Part shown: positions 29,016 to 37,143 of the stretch, piece by piece | Layout of the letters: every line of letters starts with the position of its first letter | How positions within the stretch are numbered: the stretch's first letter is position 1 | Assembly: GCF_003857035.1 (NCBI RefSeq) | Contig: NZ_QGSY01000159.1 | Span: 1 to 64,000, forward strand | Direction of reading: 5' to 3' | Origin: Micromonospora arida | Lineage (GTDB): Bacteria > Actinomycetota > Actinomycetes > Mycobacteriales > Micromonosporaceae | Length of the DNA: 64,000 nucleotides | Translations under genes and position numbers: made by a program | The notes under the pieces: generated by a model | Told to the model about the DNA's origin: nothing | Seen by the model: the letters and a program-made list of their open reading frames with translations, nothing else | The model's database searches: none

Positions 29016-29781
29016 GACCTGGCGTGACGACCGCCTGGCATTGTTCGGGTGGGCCGGTGGCGTCGCCGCTTTCACCGCCATCTACACCTCGTTCTACAGC
29101 CAGTTCCAGGGAGCCGCGGAGCTGAAGCAGGACGCGCTGCCCCAGGGCATGCTGGACTTCCTCGGCATCGCCGACATGCTGTCACCGGCCGGCTATCTGC
29201 AGGCGACGATCTTCAGCCTGGTCGGCCCACTGCTGGTCCTGATGTGCGCCATCACGCTGACTGCCCGCACGATCGCTCGGCCGGAGGAGGACGGCGGCAT
29301 GGAGCTGATGCTGGCCAATCCGGTCTCGCGAGCCGCTTTCGCCTGGCAACGGGTGGCCTCCGCCGGCAGCGCGCTCACCGCGATCGCCGCCATCCCCGGG
29401 ATCCTGCTGATGATCATTGTCCCCTGGATCGGCATGGACATCCCCCTGTCCAACGTCGCCGCCGCGTCCGCCGGCCTGGTCGCCCTGGTGTGGAGCTTCG
29501 CTGGCGTCGCCTTCCTCGTTGGCGCTGCCACCGGAAAACGGGCTGCCGTCCTCGCGATCACCGGCGGCCTTGCCGTGGCCGCCTACATGGCCAACGCCAT
29601 CGGCGGCATGCTCGACGGGTGGCACTGGGTGCGCTGGCTGTCGCCGTTCCACTACTTCATCGGCACTGACCCGCTGCACACCGGCTGGCATCCGGTCGAG
29701 CTTCTCGCCCTCGTGCTCCTCGGTGCCGCAACCACGACCGCCGGAGTCATCGTGTTCGACCGCCGCGACATCGGTGTGTAA
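28993..29781 (+). CDS. ABC exporter permease (six-TM)
   Basis: A 262-residue membrane protein with about six hydrophobic segments. ATG 28993 follows AAGGAG. It contains ARTIARPEEDGGMELMLANPVSR, typical of ABC-2 permeases, and WVRWLSPFHYFIGTDPL near the end, matching the loop of each half of the permease at 25392. It thus equals one module of that protein and probably works as a homodimer with the ATPase at 28089. Confidence 0.88.
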   Translation: MLPALVRKTWRDDRLALFGWAGGVAAFTAIYTSFYSQFQGAAELKQDALPQGMLDFLGIADMLSPAGYLQATIFSLVGPLLVLMCAITLTARTIARPEEDGGMELMLANPVSRAAFAWQRVASAGSALTAIAAIPGILLMIIVPWIGMDIPLSNVAAASAGLVALVWSFAGVAFLVGAATGKRAAVLAITGGLAVAAYMANAIGGMLDGWHWVRWLSPFHYFIGTDPLHTGWHPVELLALVLLGAATTTAGVIVFDRRDIGV

Positions 29782-29841
29782 ATCTGAGGCTGGTGGCCTC
29801 CGGTTACCGGCGGCCACCAGCACGCCGACAAGGAACAGCCC

Positions 29842-30891
29842 ATGAGCGACGACAATTGGCTGGCGGCCGACTGCCAGGATCTGCTGTACGTCCCGGCCAG
29901 TTCCCGGCGTCAGTCAGCGGTCAATCTGGGTGCCCGCGCCGCAGATGAGGGGCTGACGCTGCGTGAGCTTGTTGCCGGTCTGCTGGATGCCACCACTGCC
30001 CACTGGAACGCCACCCCGCTCGCCTCGACCGACACCGCCGTCGCCGTGTATTCCCGCGCCGAGACACTGCTGGGTACCGCCCGTGTCCTGCTCACCGACG
30101 CTGTCGACGGGTACAACCGGCAGAACCGCGCCGAGCTGGATCGCCACGACAACGAACGTGCCGCGTTCGTCAACGACCTGCTCACCGGCCGCGCCGACCC
30201 GGGCGGTCTGGCCGAGCGCGCGCACCGATACGGCATCCGCCTGTCGGCCACCCACACCGTCCTCATCGCCCGTGCGGCCGGCCTGACTCACGGCGTCACT
30301 AACCGCATCGATGCCGCACTGGCCTCCAGGTTCGGCGAAGGCAACACCCTCACCACCCTCCGCGACGACGAGCTGGTCTGCATCAGCGCCGGCGGCCTAC
30401 GCGGCATCGCTGCCGAACTCGCTCACCTGCTCCTCACCGAACTCGGCGCGGGCAACTGGCAGATCGCCGTCGGCCGCACCCAACCGGGGGTGCACGGCCT
30501 GGCCACGTCCCTCGACGAGGCCCACCACACCCTCGACTACGCCGTCAGGCTCGGCTTCACCACGCCCGTACTCAATGCCGCCGACCTGCTGGTGTTCCCC
30601 GTGTTGCTGCGTGACCGCGACGCCATCACCGACCTGGTGACCACGGTCCTCGGACCACTGACCACGGCGCGCGGCGGTGCCGAGCCGTACCTGGAGACCC
30701 TGACCGTGCTCTTCGACAACCAGGGCAACCACACCGCGACAGCCCGGCAGATGCACCTGTCCGTCCGCGCGATCACCTACCGACTCGACCGCATCCGCGA
30801 CCTGACCGGCTACCACCCCGGCGAGCCGACCCAACGCTTCACCCTGCAAACAGCCGTACTCGGCGCTCGACTACTCGGCTGGCCGCCATAG
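29842..30891 (+). CDS. PucR/CdaR-type transcriptional regulator
   Basis: A 349-residue protein. ATG 29842 has AAGGA upstream. Middle region: GGDEF-like/CdaR regulatory fold (HTVLIARAAGL..., DELVCISAGG, AVGRTQPGVHGLATSLDEAHHTL). The C-terminal PucR helix-turn-helix reads YLETLTVLFDNQGNHTATARQMHLS then RAITYRLDRIRDLTGYHP. It lies 60 bp downstream of the second ABC permease on the same strand and is a likely regulator of that exporter. The effector is unknown. Confidence 0.88.
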   Translation: MSDDNWLAADCQDLLYVPASSRRQSAVNLGARAADEGLTLRELVAGLLDATTAHWNATPLASTDTAVAVYSRAETLLGTARVLLTDAVDGYNRQNRAELDRHDNERAAFVNDLLTGRADPGGLAERAHRYGIRLSATHTVLIARAAGLTHGVTNRIDAALASRFGEGNTLTTLRDDELVCISAGGLRGIAAELAHLLLTELGAGNWQIAVGRTQPGVHGLATSLDEAHHTLDYAVRLGFTTPVLNAADLLVFPVLLRDRDAITDLVTTVLGPLTTARGGAEPYLETLTVLFDNQGNHTATARQMHLSVRAITYRLDRIRDLTGYHPGEPTQRFTLQTAVLGARLLGWPP

Positions 30892-30979
30892 ACCCCCTGG
30901 CGCGGCAGCGCAGCACATCCCTGGAGGGTCATTCGCGCCTTGCAATTGGCCCTGAGCCGGAGTCACCGATGATCGTCGG

Positions 30980-31279
30980 TCACCAGTGGCTTCGCCGCGG
31001 GCCGCTGAGCCGCAGTGTGTTGCAGAGGTCGAAGACGCCCGGCACGTCGTAGGCGAGGTCCGCCGCGACCTGCCGCGCGTTCGCGTCACTCACCACGCCG
31101 GCGAGGATGACGACCCGGTTCTGCACGGAGACGGTGATCTGCTGGCGCCTCGTGGTCCAGTCGATGCTCAGTCGTTGCGCGACCAGCGCCTCAAGTCTCA
31201 GGTCCTCGTGGTCCGGCTCGGGCTGGTGGGAGGTGTCGGCGAACCAGTTCTCATCGGGCAACGGCCATGGCAGGTACAC
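30980..31279 (-). CDS. BON-domain protein (paralogue)
   Basis: A 99-residue protein. GTG 31279 has AAGGAG 6 nt upstream. BON core: EALVAQRLSIDWTTRRQQITVSVQ in outline, then NRVVILAGVVSDANARQ and GVFDLCNTLRL. It shares the N-terminal YxPWxxP start and the VQNRVVIL strand with the BON protein at 25087, 5.6 kb away. It is convergent with the PucR-type gene. Confidence 0.8.
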   Translation of the reverse strand: MYLPWPLPDENWFADTSHQPEPDHEDLRLEALVAQRLSIDWTTRRQQITVSVQNRVVILAGVVSDANARQVAADLAYDVPGVFDLCNTLRLSGPRRSHW

Positions 31280-31389
31280 GGTCAGCTCCTTGATGGTGAC
31301 GAGGCCGGGCGGGATAGCGGACGGTGAGCCGGCGACCTGCCTGACCGTGCTCGTGGCTGGCTCCTGGTGCTGGCTGCGTCGTCCCCGGT

Positions 31390-31665
31390 TCAGGGGGAGT
31401 CGGATGGGTCGGGCCTGGCGGTGGCCACGACGAGTACGACGCCGATGACGGCGAGGCCGGCCTGGATGACCAGGGCCAAGAGGTTGAGGGTGCTGGTGTC
31501 GACGCCCGCGAGACGGGCGACGATGCTGCCCGCCAGCGCGGCGACCACCCCGACGGACACTGTCAGCCAGATCGGGGCCTCCTGGCGTCCTGGGACGACG
31601 AGCCTGCCGAGCAGGCCGACAGCGACGCCGACGAGGAGCGCGGTGACGAGACCAGCGATGCTCAT
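31390..31665 (-). CDS. GlsB/YeaQ/YmgE-family small membrane protein
   Basis: A 91-residue protein. ATG 31665 has GAGGGAG upstream. It starts MSIAGLVTALLVGVAVGLLGRLV and has three hydrophobic segments with glycine-rich turns, the pattern of the transglycosylase-associated/GlsB stress membrane proteins. The function of this family is not established. Its setting among BON and STAS genes agrees with a stress-response role. Confidence 0.75.
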   Translation of the reverse strand: MSIAGLVTALLVGVAVGLLGRLVVPGRQEAPIWLTVSVGVVAALAGSIVARLAGVDTSTLNLLALVIQAGLAVIGVVLVVATARPDPSDSP

Positions 31666-31840
31666 GGGCTCCCTCGGATGTCCTTCGAGTACGAGTGCTA
31701 CGACAAGGTGGGGTTGGTTCTGGAGAATCAGCCGTGCACCAGCGGCCATTCGAACGGCCTTGGCTCCTTGCGATCCGATCCCTGGGTACCGGTTGTCGCT
31801 ACCGGTGGCGAGGATGCCCTCGGCCCGGGACCGAGTTCGA

Positions 31841-32458
31841 TCAGGAAGGGGCGGCCGTGGCGGCGGTGGCGGTTGACCGCTCCGACACCGACCCCTCGGA
31901 CAGTTGGGCGAGGGCGTCCTCGCGGCTGTCAAAAGTGGGAAAGGCCCCGTCCAGGCGCATCGTGTGCAGGACGGTGCGGATGAACCGCGACGGCGCGGCC
32001 AGGCAGAGGGTGGCCCCACGGTCTCGGGCCTCGCGGTGGGCACGGACGAGGTGACCGAGGCCGGTGGAGTCGATGAGGTGTACTCGACTCAGGTCGACCA
32101 CGACGTGTCCGCCCATGTCGGCCGCGTGCCGCAGGGCGGTGCGCAGGGTGTCCCCGCTGTCGAGATCGACGTCACCGCCGGCGGCGACAACGGTCACATC
32201 GTCGAGGTGGTCGATGCCGAGGATGCCACCAGGACCGTGATCGCCGCACGACGCGTGGCCGCCACCAGAAGGCGGCAGCAGGCTGCAGTGCGGGCAGCGG
32301 TGCGGACCGGTGGCGAACGGGGAACCGCTCCAGCCCTGTTCGGACACCAGGGTCCAGACGACCTCCGCGTCGGGGAGCACGCACGCGGTGGCCTTGACGG
32401 TGTCGCCGCAGGTGTCGCAGATCAGGGTCATGAGGTGGTCGTCCGGGACAACTGTCAT
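31841..32458 (-). CDS. STAS protein with N-terminal zinc-ribbon-like region
   Basis: A 205-residue protein. ATG 32458 has GGAAGG upstream; a start at 32431 is possible. Residues ~10-70 carry a CxxC (ICDTCGD) and a second pair (RCPHC), suggesting a zinc ribbon. Residues ~90-190 are a STAS domain (VTVVAAGGDVDLDSGDTL, VVVDLSRVHLIDSTGLGHLV with the serine of DSTGL). A Ser/Thr/Ala-rich tail follows. STAS with a metal-binding extension is unusual for a simple anti-anti-sigma factor and suggests redox or zinc input. Confidence 0.75.
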   Translation of the reverse strand: MTVVPDDHLMTLICDTCGDTVKATACVLPDAEVVWTLVSEQGWSGSPFATGPHRCPHCSLLPPSGGGHASCGDHGPGGILGIDHLDDVTVVAAGGDVDLDSGDTLRTALRHAADMGGHVVVDLSRVHLIDSTGLGHLVRAHREARDRGATLCLAAPSRFIRTVLHTMRLDGAFPTFDSREDALAQLSEGSVSERSTATAATAAPS

Positions 32459-32606
32459 TCTTCTGGTCCTTCCTGGGTCCGTGTCTCTCCAAGCAGTGGG
32501 ACACGGCATTCGTGCAGTGCCGAAGCGGCTTGGCTTCCGAGCCAGGTGTCTCCGTGCCGGGTGGCGGTCCAGCCCGATGGTGGGAAGGTGAGACCGCTGG
32601 CGCTCG

Positions 32607-33023
32607 TCAAGGCCGGGCTCTCACCGGGGCGCGGCCATGAGCGACCAACGCCGGTGGTGCGGAGGCGGGTTCCTGTCCCGTCCCGGGCGTGCAGGACGGC
32701 AACGATGAGGCACCGTCGACGACCGGCAGGATCTGGTCCAGATGGGCGGTGTGCAGGATGCGCCGGATGCGCGGGTTCGGGTTGCGGATGGTGAGGACCC
32801 CGTCGGCACGGGCCAGCCGCCGGTGCACGTCGAGGAGGAGGCCGATGGCAGCGGCGTCGATGTGCCGGCACCCAGACAGGTCGACCACCACCTGTGCGGG
32901 GTGTAAGGCCAACAGTCGGTCGAACACTGCTCCGGTCGCCGGCAGGCAGGCCAGGGCGAACTCGCTGATGCACACCTCGACCAGCGGCAGCGTGCACGTC
33001 GTGTTTGCCAGCGGTCCTGTCAC
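32607..33023 (-). CDS. STAS-domain anti-sigma factor antagonist
   Basis: A 138-residue protein. GTG 33023 was chosen because AGGAG lies about 6-7 nt upstream; GTG 33044 is an alternative. STAS core: FALACLPATGAVFDRLL, VVVDLSGCRHIDAAAIGLLL, VLTIRNPNPRIRRILHTAHL. In the usual phosphorylation site (DSSGL) it has DAAAI, so no serine is available there. It may act constitutively or respond by another means. Confidence 0.75.
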   Translation of the reverse strand: MTGPLANTTCTLPLVEVCISEFALACLPATGAVFDRLLALHPAQVVVDLSGCRHIDAAAIGLLLDVHRRLARADGVLTIRNPNPRIRRILHTAHLDQILPVVDGASSLPSCTPGTGQEPASAPPALVAHGRAPVRARP

Positions 33024-33177
33024 GGGCACACTCCTCTCCTTCACCGACGCGGTCGTCTAGGACCCTGCCGTGCTGGCTTGGCGATCACCACGCGGATCTG
33101 TGACAGTTCCGTGACAAATCAGCCAACCGGCTGCCACGGTTGGCCGCCGAGCCGGTCGTCTGGGGATGATGCCCGGT

Positions 33178-33867
33178 ATGACGGCCGTACTGGTGATCGA
33201 GGACGACGACCGCATCCGTCTGGCGTTGTTGCTCGCGCTCGAGGAGGAGGGCTACGACGCTCTCGGGACGGCCACGGCCGAGGAGGGGCTGCGCGTGCAG
33301 CGCCGCGACCCGGCCGACTACGTGCTGGTCGACTTGATGCTGCCCGGCCTCGACGGTTTCGAGTGCATCCGGCAGTTGCGCCGTCACGACGACGTACCGA
33401 TCGTGGTGGTCAGCGCCCGCGACGACACGCACGACATCGTCACCGCTCTCGAAGCCGGCGCCGACGACTATGTCGTCAAGCCGGTGGCGATCAAGGAATT
33501 GACCGCGCGGCTACGCGCCCTGCGCCGCCGCGCCCGTACCAGCGTCGCAGGGCACGTGCCGGAGCCCGTGCCTGTGCTCGTGGTCGGCGAGCTGGAGATC
33601 AGCCCTGACGGGGGAGAGGTGCGCCGAGCCGGCCAACCTGTACCGGTCACCCGTACCGAGTTCCGGCTGCTGTGCGAGCTGGCCGAACATGCCGGCAGGG
33701 TGCTGTCCCGCCAGCAACTGCTCGAACGGGTATGGGGGTATGACAGCGGCGACGAACGGCTGGTCGACGTGCACGTGGGACGGCTGCGGCAGAAGATCGA
33801 GTCGGACCCGGCGAACCCGCGGCACCTGGTCACCCTGCGGGGCCTGGGCTACAAGCTGCAACGATGA
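33178..33867 (+). CDS. OmpR/PhoB-family response regulator
   Basis: A 229-residue protein. Receiver: VLVIEDDDRIR, phosphoacceptor Asp about 52 in VLVDLMLPGLDG, VVSARD and VVKPV. Winged-helix output (~130-229): VTRTEFRLLCELAEHAGRVLSRQQLLERVWGYD, then VDVHVGRLRQKIE and LRGLGYKL. ATG 33178 was chosen over 33166/33169 on family length. Its stop overlaps the kinase start by 4 bp. It resembles MtrA/CseB-like cell-envelope regulators. Confidence 0.92.
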   Translation: MTAVLVIEDDDRIRLALLLALEEEGYDALGTATAEEGLRVQRRDPADYVLVDLMLPGLDGFECIRQLRRHDDVPIVVVSARDDTHDIVTALEAGADDYVVKPVAIKELTARLRALRRRARTSVAGHVPEPVPVLVVGELEISPDGGEVRRAGQPVPVTRTEFRLLCELAEHAGRVLSRQQLLERVWGYDSGDERLVDVHVGRLRQKIESDPANPRHLVTLRGLGYKLQR

Positions 33868-35219
33868 GACGCCTCGGACTGCGTACCCGGGTCACTGCCG
33901 TGTTCGCCGTCGGGGCGCTTCTGCTCTCGGCGTCGATGGCCCTGGTCTCCTACGAGTTGACCCGCCGATCCCTGCTCGACGAGCGGGAACGCACCGCCCT
34001 GCGCGCGGCCTACTTCGACGCCACCGTCGTTCGCGCCGGGCTCGACACCGACACCCCCGATGTGGTGGAGGTGCTTCGGTCGCTGGACACGGGCGGGATT
34101 CGACGGCCGGTGCTGCACCTGGACGGCGAGTGGTATGCCCGTACCGCCGACCCCACCACCACCGCTGCCGTTCCCGTCGAGCTGCGTCGGGTCGTCGCGG
34201 CCGGCGAGCCCGCGGTGCAGCGGGTACGCGTCGACGGCCAATCTGTCCTGGTCGTCGGGGTGCCCCTGTCGGCGTCGGCGACGTACTTCGAGATCAACTC
34301 GCTCCGGGAGCTGGAACAGACGTTCCAGGTTCTGGCGCTCGCGCTGACCACCGTCGCGATCATGGTGGCCGGCTCTGGCGCGGCGCTCGGCTGGTACGCC
34401 ACCCGGCACGGGCTACGCCCGCTGACGGCGGTCGCCGACGCGGCCGAGAAGATCGCTGCCGGTGACTTCACCGCCCGGCTCGACCCGGCCACCGACCCCG
34501 ATCTGACCCGCCTCTCTTCGTCGTTCAATCAGATGGTCGACCAGTTGGCCCGCCGCATCGAGCGGGACCGGCGCTTCGCCGCCGATGTCAGCCACGAACT
34601 GCGTTCCCCGTTGCAGACCCTCGCTGCGGCGGCCAGCGTCCTTGCCCGCCGTCGGCAACACCAGGATGAACGAACCGCCATCGCGGCCGGGCTCGTCGCC
34701 GACGAGATCGACCGTTTCCAACGGCTCGTCAACGACCTGATCGACCTGGCTCGCAGTGACCAGCCCGCCCACCGGGACCCTGTGGACGTCGTGACGCTGG
34801 CCCGCGATGCCTGCCGGGCGCTCGACCTGCCCACGACCCTCGTCCATCTCGCACCCGACGTGCCGGCGGTGTGGCTGGTCGAGCGGCGCCGTGTCGCGCA
34901 GGTCCTGGCGAACCTGCTCGACAACGCGGTGACCTACGGGGGCGGTCCCGCAAGCGTCCAACTGGGCCGCGACGGTAGCGCCGGCATCATCGAAGTCGAC
35001 GACGACGGACCCGGCGTGTCCGTCGAGGATCGTGAAGCGATCTTCGACCGTTTCGTCCGGGGGCGGGCAGCTCACACCCGTGGCACCGGCGACGGCACAG
35101 GGCTAGGACTTGCGCTCGTCGCACAGCACGCCGCAGCACACGCCGGACAGGTCACCGTCGGGGACCGGCCCGGCGGAGGCGCCCGCTTCCGTGTCACCCT
35201 GCCGGAGAGCCTGCCATGA
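33864..35219 (+). CDS. Sensor histidine kinase (envelope-sensing type)
   Basis: A 451-residue protein that follows the regulator with ATGA overlap. TM1 at ~9-30, extracytoplasmic sensor ~31-150, TM2 ~152-172, HAMP ~175-228 (RPLTAVADAAEKIAAGDF), H-box FAADVSHELRSPL with His about 244, N box VLANLLDNAVTYG, DDGPGV and GTGLGLALV. Its stop again overlaps the next gene by 4 bp, giving a tight three-gene unit with the GerMN lipoprotein. The order regulator-kinase-lipoprotein is that of mtrA-mtrB-lpqB. Confidence 0.92.
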   Translation: MRRLGLRTRVTAVFAVGALLLSASMALVSYELTRRSLLDERERTALRAAYFDATVVRAGLDTDTPDVVEVLRSLDTGGIRRPVLHLDGEWYARTADPTTTAAVPVELRRVVAAGEPAVQRVRVDGQSVLVVGVPLSASATYFEINSLRELEQTFQVLALALTTVAIMVAGSGAALGWYATRHGLRPLTAVADAAEKIAAGDFTARLDPATDPDLTRLSSSFNQMVDQLARRIERDRRFAADVSHELRSPLQTLAAAASVLARRRQHQDERTAIAAGLVADEIDRFQRLVNDLIDLARSDQPAHRDPVDVVTLARDACRALDLPTTLVHLAPDVPAVWLVERRRVAQVLANLLDNAVTYGGGPASVQLGRDGSAGIIEVDDDGPGVSVEDREAIFDRFVRGRAAHTRGTGDGTGLGLALVAQHAAAHAGQVTVGDRPGGGARFRVTLPESLP

Positions 35220-35779
35220 ACCGCCGTCATCTCGTCGTGCTGGCGCTTGCCGCACTGGTGACCGGCTGCAGCATCCCCACCGACGATGCCCCCCGCGTCG
35301 TGCAGGCCCCGCAAGGACCATTTCAGAGCTCCGCGCCCGCCGACACCACCGCACCAGCCGGCCCTGCCGCCGAAACACTCTGCTTTGTCCGCGACAACCG
35401 CATCATCTCTTTCGTCCGGCGCGTCGACCGGCTACCAACGATCGAGGACCAACTGCGGCATCTGCTGGCCGGACCCACCGCAACCGAACGCGACACCGAC
35501 TTGACCAGCGCGCTGCCGGGAGCGGTCAACGCCGCCGGTGTCACCGTGATCGGCGGCCAGGCCCGCGTCGTGGTCGACAAACCCGGCGACGACGCCGGCC
35601 GCAGCGACGAGGTCCTCGCCTTCGGGCAGATCGTCTGCACCCTGACCAGCCGCGACGACGTCGCCACCGTCACGTTTTCCCGTGACGGCCGACCTCTCAG
35701 AGTGCCTCGGTCCGACGGTTCACTGTCCGACCAGCCCCTCACTCGCGCCGATTTCGCACCACTGATCACCCCGCGTTGA
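35216..35779 (+). CDS. GerMN-domain lipoprotein (LpqB-like accessory)
   Basis: A 187-residue lipoprotein. Signal peptide with lipobox LVTGC (Cys at ~18), then a short Pro/Ala linker and a GerMN domain (LCFVRDNRIISFVRRV, LRHLLAGPTATERDTDL, ALPGAVNAAGVTVIGGQARVV). In LpqB the GerMN domain is followed by a beta-propeller; here the protein ends after one domain. Translational coupling to the kinase suggests it modulates the kinase at the outer membrane face of the cytoplasmic membrane. Confidence 0.85.
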   Translation: MNRRHLVVLALAALVTGCSIPTDDAPRVVQAPQGPFQSSAPADTTAPAGPAAETLCFVRDNRIISFVRRVDRLPTIEDQLRHLLAGPTATERDTDLTSALPGAVNAAGVTVIGGQARVVVDKPGDDAGRSDEVLAFGQIVCTLTSRDDVATVTFSRDGRPLRVPRSDGSLSDQPLTRADFAPLITPR

Positions 35780-35948
35780 CCTTCATCTCTTCCGCACGCT
35801 GAGCCTCGATCCCTGCCCTGAGGAGGAATGTGCGGCTTGTTGGGAACAGCGCGCCGCTCTTCGCGGTAGCTCGCCGGGCGTCGCGCAGGCTGACCGTGGC
35901 TTGCTCAGAGGCCGCTGACCCAGGTGCCGCAGGCCGCACGGATATGCG

Positions 35949-35987
35949 AATCGGCGGTGACCGTCCGAGTGACGGTCACCGCCGATT
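35949..35987. terminator. Perfect 17-bp hairpin, bidirectional terminator
   Basis: A 17-bp arm beginning AATCGGCGG is followed by the 5-nt loop CGAGT and the exact inverse arm. It sits 15 bp after the stop of the minus-strand lipoprotein gene (36003) and 170 bp after the plus-strand GerMN gene, between convergent genes. The stem is perfect and GC-rich. There is no long T tract, as is common in actinobacteria. Confidence 0.8.
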
Positions 35988-36002
35988 GCGTGGTCGAACC
36001 GG

Positions 36003-36491
36003 TCAGGCGGCCGAGCAGGCGGTGTCCAGCTCCTTGACGGCGGCTTCCAGGGCCTTCTTGCTGGGCTTGGCCTTGGCGGACTTGTTGTACGCGTCGCTCA
36101 GGCCCATCATCTCGTTCTGGATCTTTTCGGAGGCGGCGGTGACTGCCTCGTTGGCGCCTATCGAGTGCGCCAGGATCGCGACCGAGCCGGCGGCCCACTG
36201 GGCACTGACCGCGAAGTGCCCGGCTGGCGGGCCGATCTTCTCGGCCTCGGTGACCTTGGCCGCGTTGTCCTTGATGTCCTTCTTGATGTCGGCGCAGGCC
36301 TTCACTGTGGCCGCGTCGTTGGCCGCGGTGCTGGTCGCGGTGGTGGCCGCGCCGCCGGTCGGGGCGGCGCTCGAGGCCGCCGGGGACGGTGAGGTTGCGG
36401 CGCCCTCAGATTCGGGCTGCGGATCGCAGCCGGACATCGCGATCGCCGCCGCAACGGCCAAGCCGGTCAGGACGAGTCGAGTTCGGTTCAT
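36003..36491 (-). CDS. Lipoprotein of unknown function
   Basis: A 162-residue protein. ATG 36491 has GGGGGAAA upstream. Signal peptide with lipobox AMSGC; a Ser/Thr/Ala-rich linker of ~45 residues; then a helical domain (AATVKACADIKKDIKDNAAKV in outline, ending ALEAAVKELDTACSAA). Two cysteines, near the start and end of the helical part, could pair. The mature domain is probably an extracytoplasmic helical bundle. No family recognised. Confidence 0.75.
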   Translation of the reverse strand: MNRTRLVLTGLAVAAAIAMSGCDPQPESEGAATSPSPAASSAAPTGGAATTATSTAANDAATVKACADIKKDIKDNAAKVTEAEKIGPPAGHFAVSAQWAAGSVAILAHSIGANEAVTAASEKIQNEMMGLSDAYNKSAKAKPSKKALEAAVKELDTACSAA

Positions 36492-36703
36492 CGATGTTTC
36501 CCCCGTGATCTTCATGATCGGCGCACGCTACCAGCCCCGTTCGGACGGGTGGGATCAGTTTTTGGCCGACGAGCACGGAGCTCCAGGTCTGGAGCGCACG
36601 GGTGTCCTCTGTGGCTGCGACCGCGAAGCAAGGGACGTACTGAACCGACTGGAGCGCTCGGGCCGGCGCCGGCGACCCGGACGGTCACTATCGTCGTCCA
36701 CCG

Positions 36704-37063
36704 TCAGCGGTGGTACTGGACCAGGCAGAACTCGTGGTCCTCGGGGTCGGCCATGATGACAACCACGCCCTCGTCGTGGTCGTGCCGCTCGCCGGTGAAC
36801 CGGCCACCGAGATCGACGACCAGGGCCATAGCCTCGCCGATCTGGTCGACGGTGATGTCGAGGTGGATCCGCACCTTGCCTGTCCTGGCTTCCGACACCG
36901 GCTGGAACACCAGCCGTGGCTGAGGTTCACCTCGTTCACCGAGGTAGACCCAACCCTCCTGCGACGGACCGGGTTCGCGGCCGAGCACGCCGCTCCAGAA
37001 CCGGGCTACCCGCTCGGGGTCAAGGCAATCAATCGTCTTTGCCGCGGCCGTGGGACTACCCAT
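36704..37063 (-). CDS. VOC-family (glyoxalase-like) protein
   Basis: A 119-residue protein; ATG 37063 was chosen where VOC homology begins. It reads TIDCLDPERVARFWSGVLGREP, then PRLVFQPV, KVRIHLDITVDQIGEAMALVVDLGG and ending DPEDHEFCLVQY. This is the single-module glyoxalase_6 pattern with likely metal ligands His (HLDI) and Glu (HEFCL). The substrate is unknown. It follows the MacB-like ABC permease but is separated from it by a strong hairpin. Confidence 0.82.
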   Translation of the reverse strand: MGSPTAAAKTIDCLDPERVARFWSGVLGREPGPSQEGWVYLGERGEPQPRLVFQPVSEARTGKVRIHLDITVDQIGEAMALVVDLGGRFTGERHDHDEGVVVIMADPEDHEFCLVQYHR

Positions 37064-37078
37064 AGCCGGGACACCAGG

Positions 37079-37123
37079 GCGACCGTGCCGCCTCAGCGAT
37101 GTACGCAGAGGCGGCACGGTCGC
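37079..37123. terminator. Perfect 16-bp hairpin terminator after ABC operon
   Basis: The arm GCGACCGTGCCGCCTC (37079-37094) and its exact inverse (37108-37123) enclose a 13-nt loop. The hairpin lies 21 bp downstream of the stop of the minus-strand ABC permease (37144) and just upstream of the VOC gene start (37063). It should end transcription of the two-component/ABC run and insulate the VOC gene. Confidence 0.75.
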
Positions 37124-37143
37124 CGATAGTCGAGCCGCGACGC

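Noticed and set aside
33178..35219. CseB/CseC-SigE system
   Set aside because: No ECF sigma gene is adjacent and the lipoprotein carries a GerMN domain, which fits the MtrAB-LpqB arrangement better than CseA.
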